Source of the DNA: Galeruca laticollis
Lineage: Eukaryota; Arthropoda; Insecta; Coleoptera; Chrysomelidae
Direction of reading: 5' to 3'
Assembly (NCBI GenBank): GCA_963921935.1
Contig: OY998180.1
Location: forward strand, 111,730,183-111,794,182
Length of the DNA stretch: 64,000 bases
A program made the position numbers and the translations under genes. The notes under the pieces are model-generated. The model searched no databases, was not told the origin of the DNA, and saw only the letters and a program-made list of their open reading frames with translations. Shown one piece after another: positions 33,878 through 43,090 of the stretch. Positions within the stretch are counted from its first letter, which is position 1. Each line of letters begins with the position of its first letter.

Positions 33878-34299
33878 ATGAAATTGACTGTCTCGACCCT
33901 TACTTCGTGGAATATGCTAATATTAGTGTTTTTAAATGAAACTCAAGGTCTCTAGTTAATTCCACAATATAATACAAGTTATTGAAAATTCTAAGAAATT
34001 GACAATTGTTTCGATAAATCAATATCATCGTCAGAATGACAGAAGTTACATTTCATTTTATGCCTACCTGATGTTTAGTAGTTATATTTTTTTGGCTAGA
34101 CCAAGAAGTAACCTAACTTGTGATTGGCTTAATATATGTTTATAGAAAAAAGAAGAAGATGTGATATTACAAATATTGAAGCTTAGATATTATTAGCCCT
34201 ATGGTGATATCCTGGATATCATTTTTCCAATTAAGATCAGTATAACTGTGCAATGATATAGAAAACCAGGAAACCTATATCTGCTGATCTTTACAATTA
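33878..34299 (-). repeat. PLE tail / pseudo-LTR of the upstream truncated copy
   Basis: Same sequence as 31045-31465 with a few substitutions (for example GCTAAT for GCTCAT). It sits directly upstream of the full copy and so serves as its 5' pseudo-LTR. The hammerhead candidate lies at about 33985-34045. Confidence 0.88.
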
Positions 34300-34663
34300 T
34301 CACTTAAGAAGACAGTTTATTAGTGGAGAATTCCCTAGATTTAACTGTTCATTGACAACTTCATATTGTGGGTTTCTTAAATGTCTTCTAATTTCCAGTT
34401 CTTCAAGGAAATCCAGTTCTTGTTTCTTTTCACAAATATGCAGCACTTCTAGTTCTGTGTTAGGTGTCAATGAATGATTGGTGTCAAGTAAATGTTTTGC
34501 GTAGTGAGATTTATCTGGTTGTTTTAATCTGTAAGCTCGTAAGTGCTCACTGTATCGTATTTCAAAATTCCTAAGGGTCTGACCCAAATAGACAGCATTA
34601 CATTCTGGACATTTGAGTTTATATATACCTGACTTCTTTAATAGTGGTATTTTTGTTTTTACA
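34300..34663 (-). pseudogene. PLE GIY-YIG fragment, minus-strand copy
   Basis: Encodes KTKIPLLKKSGIYKLKCPEC through to the ORF end (LGNSPLINCLLK). The 5' side stops abruptly at 34663 where the inverted copy begins. The open frame that continues to 34833 beyond the junction is an artefact of reading into that inverted copy. Confidence 0.88.
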
Positions 34664-35146
34664 TATAAAACCATCACATATGCAGGAAATATTTCTAATA
34701 ATATTTCAAAGATAATATCTTCAGCAACGAATGCAACAATTTCTTTTAAAACAGAAAGTAACGTTAGTACAAAATTGTTAAATGTAAAAACAAACATACC
34801 ACTATTGAAGAAGTCAGGTATATATAAACTCAAATGTCCAGAATGTAATGCTGTCTATTTGGGTCAGACCCTTAGGAATTTTGAAATACGATACAGTGAG
34901 CACTTACGAGCTTACATATTAAAACAACCAGATAAATCTCACTACGCAAAACATTTACTTGACACCAATCATTCATTGACACCTAACACAGAACTAGAAG
35001 TGCTGCATATTTGTGAAAAGAAACAAGAACTGGATTTCCTTGAAGAACTGGAAATTAGAAGACATTTAAGAAACCCACAATATGAAGTTGTCATTGAACA
35101 GTTAAATCTAGGGAATTCTCCACTAATAAACTGTCTTCTTAAGTGA
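34664..35146 (+). pseudogene. PLE GIY-YIG fragment, inverted copy
   Basis: Plus-strand copy that begins 5' of its neighbour's truncation point, at YKTITYAGNISNNISKI, runs through the GIY-YIG domain and ends at 35146. Only a two-base AT overlap is visible at the junction with the minus copy. An open frame that starts at 34613 is again a read-through of the junction. Confidence 0.88.
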
Positions 35147-35521
35147 TAATTGTAAAGATCAGCAGATATAGTTTTCCTGGTTTTCTATATCATTGCACAG
35201 TTATACTGATCTTAATTGGAAAAATGATATCCAGGATATCACCATAGGGCTAATAATATCTAAGCTTCAATATTTGTAATATCACATCTTCTTCTTTTTT
35301 CTATAAACATATATTAAGCCAATCACAAGTTAGGTTACTTCTTGGTCTAGCCAAAAAAAAAATATAACTACTAAACATCAGGTAGGCATAAAATGAAATG
35401 TAACTTCTGTCATTCTGACGATGATATTGATTTATCGAAACAATTGTCAATTTCTTAGAATTTTCAATAACTTGTATTATATTGTGTAATTAACTAGAGA
35501 CCTTGAGTTTCATTTAAAAAC
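35147..35521 (+). repeat. PLE tail of the inverted copy
   Basis: Matches 944-1320 in the same orientation and ends at TTCATTTAAAAACAC, shorter than the other tails by about 40 bp. A hammerhead candidate is present: CTGACGA at 35415-35421, GAAA at 35437-35440, GTC at 35446-35448. Confidence 0.88.
35400..35465 (+). ncRNA. Candidate hammerhead ribozyme
   Basis: Best-preserved example. It has CTGACGA, a stem GATA/TATC with one extra T, GAAAC, an AATT loop and GTC. Stem I could be ATT/AAT plus an internal loop and TTCT/AGAA. Confidence 0.5.
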
Positions 35522-35756
35522 ACAAATAAATAAATTTTAAATCAGCTCTAACTGTAATAATAATTAAGACTAAGTCATTGATAAGTTACCACGGTCTCAA
35601 GAGTCCGTAGAAAGAATCTTAATTCATAGTTTCTGTTCTAACTGTAAATATTTATATATTAAACGTGCTAAAGTAACAATTTTTCCCTTCATTACAGATT
35701 GAGGTGTTTATATGAGGTTGGTTTGTTTGTAACATTTCTCGACATATAAATTGATT

Positions 35757-36422
35757 CAGCGTTCATTAAAGTTTTATGAGATAAGAATGACTGTGGTACT
35801 TATTTAAAATAAACAATATGTCGAGGATGATGAGATCAAATGAGCGGCCAACATTTGTTGGTATATTTTGTTCATTTGTTTCGTATATAATATTTTCCAA
35901 AAATAAATGGTAAATATTTTTTAATTAATTGCTTCTTAGGTTATTTAGATATATAAATAATGGAAAATATACCATTATTATCGAGCAAAAGAGTATAGGA
36001 AGCGAGATTTCACTATTAAAATAACTCTAGGAATCGAGGATCCCACTATCGAAAAAGAGTCTAGGAAGCGAGAAATTCATAAATCAAACCAGCGTTCATT
36101 AAAGTTTTATGAGATAAGAATGACTGTGGTACTTATTTAAAATAAACAATATGTCGAGGATGATGAGATCAAATGAGCGGCCAACATTTGTTGGTATATT
36201 TTGTTCATTTGTTTCGTATATAATATTTTCCAAAAATAAATGGTAAATATTTTTTAATCAATAGCTTCTTAGGTTATTTAGATATATAAATAATGGAAAA
36301 TATACCATTATTATCGAGCAAAAGAGTATAGGAAGCGAGATTTCACTATTAAAATAACTCTAGGAATCGAGAATCCCACTATCGAAAAAAAGTCTAGGAA
36401 GCGAGAAATTCATAAATCAAAC
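35757..36422. repeat. 333-bp tandem duplication
   Basis: Two adjacent copies (35757-36089 and 36090-36422) differ at only a few positions. Each contains smaller degenerate repeats of the type TAGGAAGCGAGA and TAGGAATCGAG. The origin is unknown; it could derive from an LTR or from the Gypsy relic that follows. Confidence 0.9.
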
Positions 36423-36794
36423 GTATTTCAATTCTTGAGGTATGGGGAATTTGCTATGTTTGTTTATGAGCAATATTTTTCTTGTTCTGCCGGAACTAGA
36501 AGCTTTCAAGAAAGATCAACGGGACCCGTATGAATCCCGCGAACGTATTCAAATGGCAAAGAACGTAGATGACAGTTTATTATATTTGACAAGCATCAGC
36601 CATAGGGGTGTTTGAGTGGCAGATTTTCTTATTCGCATGGAAGAAGACACCTAACCCTCAACATCGTAGATTTGGATCTAACCCTAATATCAAAAATCAG
36701 ATCAAGAACTTCAATTTTTAATGAGCCACAAAAGCGATCAAACAAAAACCAAATTCAAATTAAAATATATTTCAGTTGATATTCCTGAAATCAA
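36423..36794. other. Possible retroelement remnant
   Basis: The plus strand contains ELEAFKKDQRDPYESRER, which continues in frame for about 40 codons and then meets stops. It may be the decayed upstream part of the Gypsy polyprotein, but I cannot name a domain. Confidence 0.3.
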
Positions 36795-37412
36795 ATTGTG
36801 GTGTGCAAAGGCCTTATATTCCGAAATATTTACGCTTTAGTGTTTTTAATAAATTACATAGCTTTCGGGATATGAATCATCCTCTAAAATGTTTCAAGGA
36901 AAATATTTCTGGCCTGCAATGAATCGAGATATACATATATTATCATCCATTGCCAAAAGACAAAAGTTTTTAGACATACTAAAGCATCCACAGATGATTT
37001 TGATCTTCTTAAATGACGTTTTGAACAGATCCACATGGATATTGTGGGACCTCTTAAAATGTTCCAAAGATGTAACTATTTTCTTTTAGCAATCGTCGAT
37101 TGAGCTGCTAGGTGGCTAGAAGCGTATCCATTACACGATATTTCAGCTGAAACAATCGTAAACACTTTTTTAAATCAATATGTACCGCGTTTTAGACCAC
37201 TAAAAATTACTCACGATCAAGGTGGACAATTTGAGTCGCACTTCTTCAGAAGTTTAAGGTTGGGTTTTCAGTCAATTTGGACAACTCCTTATCACCCCCA
37301 AGCTGGTATGGTTGAACATTTTCATAGAACACTTAAATCGGCCCCGGCTAAATTGATTGAAAATGGGAGTTAGAAATAACATCTTCCTTTTGTGTGGTTG
37401 GGACTTAGGGCT
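36795..37412 (+). pseudogene. Ty3/Gypsy integrase, zinc-binding and core domains
   Basis: RPYIPKYLRFSVFNKLHSFR leads into YFWPAMNRDI, the H2C2 region, with frame changes. The core has its first Asp in HMDIVGPLKCS, the second in ITHDQGGQFES and the Glu in GMVEHFHRTLKSA. VDxAARWLEAYPLHDISAET between them is typical for Gypsy. It ends at LPFVWLGLRAG, where a TIR-like sequence begins. Frameshifts and stops occur throughout. Integrase would join the cDNA to host DNA; this copy is dead. Confidence 0.88.
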
Positions 37413-37414
37413 GG

Positions 37415-37470
37415 TTCAGACGAATCCAGTAGTTTAGTCAAGTGGCCCAGTAATTTAGTGACTTGACCCC
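37415..37470 (+). repeat. Left inverted repeat around the RTE-like element
   Basis: TTCAGACGAATCCAGTAGTT and what follows match, inverted, 40648-40695, with an 8-bp indel. It abuts the Gypsy integrase. It looks like the TIR of a DNA transposon or MITE that hosts the RTE-like copy. Confidence 0.65.
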
Positions 37471-37576
37471 TTTGAACATATCTGTTTTAATCCAGCTCAC
37501 TGGCAGTAGATTTTAGTAAATAGAACTCTATCCTATTTTCTTGGTCGATTGACTCACCCTCTCTCTCTTATCCGTC

Positions 37577-40524
37577 TACTCTCGAAAGAGTATGGTGACC
37601 TCATGTCTCAATTGCTCGGATCGTAGTTCTCCATCCTTCTCTATCTTGAGCTGCAAGAGAAGCTTCCTGCAGACCGTTACCGATGATTTCCTTGGTTTGA
37701 TCCACCCAGCGCGTCGGAGACCTTCCTATTGGTCGTTTGCCATTGATTTTGCCTTCGACAATAAGTTTTTCCAGCCCATTTGTTCTTCTTGAAATTTGTC
37801 CAAAATACCTTAGATATATAACTGGTTTATCTTGGTTGAGTACGATGTTCTGTGTATGAGATTCGCATCATTCTTCTATAGGCCCACATTTTAAAGGCAT
37901 CTATTTTTCTTCGATTGGCAACTTTCAATGTCCAGGTCTCAGAGGCATATGTGGCGATGGGGAAGTTCAAGGAGTTTAATCATTTCAGTTTATTGCGTTT
38001 AGATATTGCAGAGTTTCTCCATATTCGGGTTAGTTTTATTGCTGAGTCACGTGCTATTGCCAGTCTGCGTTTGATTTCTTCGTCGCAAGCGTCTTTGTTT
38101 GTAATAAGTGATCCTAAGTAATTAAATTTCTCAATTACTTCAAAACCATCGATCTGTTTAGCATTGGTAGGGTTGCGGTCTATTATCATAATTTGCGTCT
38201 TCTTTTTGTTCAGCGCAAGACCATGTTCCCTGCTTATCCTGTCAAACTTTCTCATGATTTCCGTGAGTTCTTCTTTTGAAGAAGCTAGTATTAAGGTGTC
38301 GTCTGCATATCTTAGGTTAGTAATTTTTCTTCCTCCTATGGTTAACCCCCTTCGCCAGCCTTGCAGAACTTTTCTCATTATATAATCCCCATATATATTA
38401 AAGAGTATCGGTGACATAATACAGCCCTGCCTTACACCGCACTTTGCAGTAAAAGACTTAGATAGCGTGTTGTTGACTTTCACTTTCCCAAAACTGTTGT
38501 AAAGATTTTTAAGCAATAAACATATGCTTTGGTATTCCCATGTTTTCCAAGATAAGCCACAATTTCTTCCATTTTACACAGTCTTGCCTTGCTGTAGTCG
38601 ACAAAGCACAAATAGGTTTTTACATTGAATTCGTATGCTTTTTCTATTATCTGTCTAAGATTCAGAATTTGTGCCCTTTCCTGGCATGAATCCTGTCTGT
38701 TCGTCGGGAATCTGTGGAAGTAAGGTAAGGTTTTAAGCGGTTGTTTATGATGTGAAGCAGAATTTTACTGGCATGTGACATAAGCGCTATTGTTCTTTAG
38801 TTACTACAGTTTGTAGGAGAGTCTTTCTTATGTAGCGGCATGTACACCGATTCGCATCATTCTTTTGGCCACACCCCAGTTTGCCAGATCTCAACACACA
38901 GCCAGTGGATTGCATCAACACCGAGCTCGCCCATAGCTTTTATTGTTTTGGCGGGTAAGCATCAGTAGAAAAAAGTTTTTCGCAGTATTGTCTCCATACT
39001 TCTGCTATGTTGTTGGCATCTGTAAGTGTTTCTCCGTTGTCATTTTATATTATTTGTGTCTGTGGCTTAAATTCTCTAGATAGATATTTGACTGTATCGT
39101 ACAATTCGTGGGATCTGTTTGTATTGGCATGTTCTTCAAGTTCTTGGCATACTCTTGCGATGTGCTGGTTTTTGTCGTTTTTGCAGGATTTTTGAATTTC
39201 TTTGTCAAGGGCCTTCTTATTCTCCGGAGTAATAGTCTATTACTCTACTCTACTATTAAATAGATTGTTCTTTCCGTCACCCAGTGTTTCTTCTTTATCG
39301 GTTTTGTTTTCGTAGTTTTGTTCACACCGGATACGATCCATGTTTTGATCGCTTCCCATATTTGATTTGAGTTTCCTTCAGTCAACGCAGGACCGGAAGT
39401 TCGCAACGTTTCTTGAAAAACACTTTCATCGGGTATCGGTAATCTTTGACTAGGCTTGAAGAGAGTTTTATAGTAAGGCTAGACTTTAGAAGTTTATGGT
39501 CAGAACCGCATATCGCACCTGGTCGAGCAACGATATTTGTAACTGATGTCCGCCAACGCGTTCGTATAAGAGTATAGTCTATCTGGTTTTTATATAGGCC
39601 TGAAGGTGATGTTCATGTTGATAGACGTCGAGGATGGTGTTTCAATATTGTGTTTGAGATGGTCATATTATTATCTGTGCAAAACTGGATAAGTCGCTCA
39701 CCACGTTGATTTCTTTCACCCAGTCCATATTTCCCTATAAGCTTCCAATTCGTCATCTGAGTGATCCGTTGTTGGTAGATATACCTGGACAATGTGAAGT
39801 TTAACTGGTTTGGAGTTAAATGATATTCTAATTAGTCTATCGCTGATGGCCTCATAGCTCTCTACATATTTGGTGTACTTCTTGTTAACCAAGAAGGCGA
39901 CTCTATTTATTCCAGTTTCATCTGCTCCCGATATGTAGATAGTATGGTCAGCTGTGTTGAAATGACCATTTCCTTTCTAGTGTGTCTCCGAGATCCCGCA
40001 CACTGATAAGTTTTCTCTGCAAATCTCTCTTTCCAGAATGTGTAATTTTCCGGTTTGGAGGAGGCCTCGGACGTTCCATGTTCCTAGATGAATCTGATTT
40101 CGGAGATTACAGCGACATCTTCCAGTCGAAATTGCTGCCTGGGTTGCCTGGTTGCTCACATCCGCAGGCCCGGTCGCACATTTCACACTAGCCGACCCGG
40201 AATCGATTGAGCGCCGGTTGCTAGCCGGATCGCTGAGCGTGTTTTTAGCTGATCGACTTTCTGACATGGTGTGCTCGAGGGAATATAATCAGGTGGTTTC
40301 CCATTACCTGCCTGATCCTCATGCCGTTGACTCATTGTTAAATTGAGTTCGTCTGCCTTAAGGACAAGAGGGTGCCCCTTATGCCACTTGCGCCGCGTCC
40401 GCCGTACCGAAGTCTTTCTTCTCCGACTTCCCGCCGGTGTGGTCTTCACCCGTATCCCTGGGCAAGGGTAAAGCGATATATCCCGCAATACTGGGTCATC
40501 AACAGAACTTAGCCATCGACTCAT
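37577..40524 (-). pseudogene. RTE-like non-LTR retrotransposon ORF (AP endonuclease plus RT)
   Basis: On the minus strand from an ATG at 40524, MSRWLSSVDDPVLRDISLYP begins an Arg-rich N-terminal extension. After a frameshift, the AP-endonuclease starts HLGTWNVRGLLQTGKLHILE, as in craniofacial-development-protein-2-like/RTE endonucleases. The middle (38520-39970) has many breaks. The RT is open at 37980-38516: GVRQGCIMSPILFNIYGDYI (motif B), LRYADDTLILASSKEELTEI (motif C, YADD) and the region through LTRIWRNSAISKRNKLK. The C-terminal domain, ending near HEVTILSRVDG at 37577, includes the basic RRVGRSPTRWVDQTKEII-like block usual in this group. The clade within RTE-related elements is not certain. 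Confidence 0.85.
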
Positions 40525-40647
40525 AAGCCGGGCCCACCCCCGCGACGTGGACGCGCCTGCTGAGAGTTACCTAAGAGGATTCAGAGAAGGTGTCTCTGGT
40601 TTCCCTTAGACCGGGTTAATGCTCGTGTTTGGGTCCACGAGCAAGGC

Positions 40648-40695
40648 ACTCACTTGACTAAATTACTTTACTAAACTACTGGATGCCTCTGAACA
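40648..40695 (-). repeat. Right inverted repeat around the RTE-like element
   Basis: Inverted match of 37415-37470: ATCCAGTAGTTTAGT is shared exactly, and TAATTTAGT follows after a gap. No convincing target duplication outside. Confidence 0.65.
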
Positions 40696-40699
40696 AGTA

Positions 40700-41119
40700 A
40701 TAAGATCCACACTCTAGGAGGACTAACAATAAAGGAAGTGATACATATAAAAAAAGAGAACAATGCAGTAAACGATAAACAAGATATCAAAAATATAAGC
40801 CAGATATATTATAATTTATTATAATAATAACATTAACTTGTTGAATGTCCCTTGTATATTGTAAACCGTTGTTTCTAAGGCAGGTACTTTCGATTTTATT
40901 ATTTTTGAAATTTTTTGATTAGTTACCAGTTTTTGTCGTCTCTGTGTGTACATTTAATTTTAATCGTTCAATCGTTTTCAATGTAAACATTTTTGAAAAT
41001 GCTCCGAACTAAGGAGCGAAACGTTAAATAAAAATATAAATTGATACATAATTTACGATTAACCTGATGCCCAAGAAAAATGAAAATTTTTATATACAAG
41101 GTTAAAGAAAAACAAATAA

Positions 41120-41198
<79 letters not shown>

Positions 41199-42020
41199 TA
41201 CCTATTTATTAACATATTCATTTCAATGGAGATCTTATTTTAGTCACAATAATAACAACAAAATGTTGTGCTGAAGTACCCACCCTTAATAACCATTATC
41301 ATTATTATTAACCTTAAATATTGAAATTTGTGGTTATTCAAATATAACTACAAACGTATGAAAAGTGTTTGAAATAACTGTAACAGGAAAGTGTGTTTTA
41401 GTAACCTAATTGTCTTCCTCAGGGAACGTAAATTACAGAATTTCTAGTTTTGTATATTAATTTCCTTGTCGCTCAATAATTATGTTGACAAGTGAGACTA
41501 CTGGGTATCATATACGACAGAACTTTTGTCACCAACTTGCGCAAATCTTTCTCATGCTCAACTTACCGCGCAACATTTGTGGACTTTTCTTTTTATACAT
41601 TTAACTTGTCAGCCAGATTCCACTTAAAATCTACAAAGGGAGGATGCCTTATAAAAAGAATTTGGAAGTGAGAATACACCCATCGAAGAAAGTACTGTAA
41701 GTTTTATAGGGCTTTGAATGATTTATAATATATTACTTTGAATCTTTGTATGGTAGTAGCCATAAATATTTTACAAATACCCGTGATTTACCTTTTTTTA
41801 TTCATTAATTTATCCACTAACCAGTCAATATTATTTCATACTCTTCTTGGGCATTGAAGTGGCTTCCATTCATTTTTGTAAATACGCAACTATTCGAAAA
41901 CAGAAACCGGTTTTGCTAATTGGATTTGAAGTCGCCGAGTATTTACATGCATAGTGTTTGCGAAAAAGCCATAATTATGTTGAACCTAGCAAATACACGC
42001 CTTTAGGTCAAATTTTAAGG
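40700..42020. other. AT-rich interval without a recognisable gene
   Basis: Contains a (TA)n microsatellite (41130-41195). A perfect 5-bp hairpin GCTCC/GGAGC next to CGAAACGTT lies near 41001-41024 and may mark a degraded retroelement tail. Nothing codes for a protein I can name. Confidence 0.45.
41130..41195. repeat. (TA)n microsatellite
   Basis: About 33 uninterrupted TA units. Confidence 0.98.
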
Positions 42021-42633
42021 TGACACGAGTGTGGTCTATATACAGGGTTTCGATTTTAAGAATAAAGCACATTTTTATTTTGGAATAACCGATTCAACAC
42101 GAAATATATTTACTTGGAATTCACAAGTCACCATAATTTTGATAGTAGCGTTATCAAACATAATGTAATGCTGTTTTTATTTATTTAAAAATAGTTTATC
42201 CTGATGGGTGGGATAAATTTATACACACGGTATATCTACTTACTTAATTTATATATACACTTCACTATTCAATTATACTTAATTTATGTACGCACTCAAT
42301 TTCTAATTTATATTAAATCCACTCTCCACTACTGATATTAAACACAGATCACTTTTATTGTTCAGCTCACGACTTGATTAAAATGTAGGAACTGCGGTTC
42401 GTAGGTAGTCGCTTATATATTAAAACCTTATCTGGAAACATTTGGATTCCTGATATTTCTAGATTGCAGGTCACAACAATCAATCGACCTTCTTAGAAAT
42501 GACTCTATAAAATCGATCTCAAAAAAATTGTCCTTCCAAGGAATCCATGCGTTCTCACCAAAATTTCAACTTTCAGATATCGTATTAGACAGGGTCGGCT
42601 TCGGGGACTACGCCAGTGTGCGATTTCGGAACA
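42021..42633 (-). repeat. 3' LTR of the Gypsy element
   Basis: On the minus strand it begins TGTTCCGAAATCGCACACTG right after the polypurine tract and ends CACACTCGTGTCA. A TATA-like TATATAAGCGACTACC lies inside, consistent with an LTR promoter. Confidence 0.85.
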
Positions 42634-43090
42634 TTACCCCCTCCTTAAAAGGAAGTTCCTCCCGGGACTCCTGTGTAGGCGAGACTGGATGGGACTTCAT
42701 CGTGTACTGATAATGAGGGGGGGGGATAAAGCTGCAAATTAATATGTGGACACTGGTATCTTGAAATATCACTTCTACCATGTTCCTGGTGAGTCGCCAA
42801 TCGAACTGGTTGCTCTCTATCCTAGGCATTGCTAGGTTCTCCACGAAGGCTTCCAGCACATGATCTCGAAGCGCTTCCCACACATCGCGGTAAATGGATC
42901 GATCTTGAAATTCGTTTTTGGTTACTAGGTAGAAGACGTACCGCGAATTATGTTTCAGTCTCAGTGTCTTGCCAGGGGCTGAAATCTGATTTTCAAATTT
43001 TTCTAATTGCCCAAACTTCTTTGGAAAGACGGTTGCCAACCGTCGTGCGTGTTTGTTACTGGCGGAGATGTGTGCCAGTGAATACTCTTC
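42608..43090 (-). CDS. Macrodomain (TARG1/ALC1-like) encoded downstream of Gypsy integrase
   Basis: An open frame of about 160 codons (from about 43090 to a stop at 42608 inside the LTR). It contains YSLAHISASNKHARRLATVF, PKKFGQLEKF, RYVFYLVTKNEFQDRSIY, then DVWEALRDHVLEAFVENLAM and PRIESNQFDW, ending VEVIFQDTSVHILI. This is the order and spacing of ADP-ribose-binding macrodomains of the TARG1 (OARD1)/ALC1 type, which remove or bind ADP-ribose. The FxKKFG Lys block is kept. The GCGLDRLxW loop is replaced by ESNQFDW, so hydrolase activity is doubtful. The upstream frame is broken near 43090, so the domain was probably part of pol or a third ORF. It occupies the place where errantiviruses carry env. 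The domain call is confident; its role in the element is unknown. Confidence 0.8.
   Translation of the reverse strand, partial: EEYSLAHISASNKHARRLATVFPKKFGQLEKFENQISAPGKTLRLKHNSRYVFYLVTKNEFQDRSIYRDVWEALRDHVLEAFVENLAMPRIESNQFDWRLTRNMVEVIFQDTSVHILICSFIPPPHYQYTMKSHPVSPTQESREELPFKEGVMFRNRTLA

Larger units (their letters stand above)
31045..35521 (-). mobile_element. Composite Penelope-like insertion: tandem and inverted copies, 12-bp target duplication
   Basis: Three PLE pieces form one insertion: a full ORF with tail (31045-33877, minus), a 5'-truncated copy directly upstream (33878-34663, minus) and an inverted 5'-truncated copy (34664-35521, plus). ACAAATAAATAA occurs on both outer flanks (31033-31044 and 35522-35533), so the whole complex behaves as one event. 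Partial copies in tandem and inverted orientation are the known hallmark of Penelope insertions. The repeated parts are nearly identical, suggesting a fairly recent event. Confidence 0.92.

Noticed and set aside
34300..35146. Two separate 177-codon proteins starting MSLYIPDFFNSG
   Set aside because: Both start in the antisense of the inverted partner copy; only the GIY-YIG parts are real.
40530..40620. HDV-like ribozyme at the 5' end of the RTE-like element
   Set aside because: Some RTE elements have one and the region is GC-rich, but I could not assemble the nested pseudoknot from the sequence.
40985..41035. Possible hammerhead next to GCTCC/GGAGC
   Set aside because: The hairpin and CGAAAC are present, but the first core strand reads TTGAAAA instead of CTGANGA and stem III has no loop.
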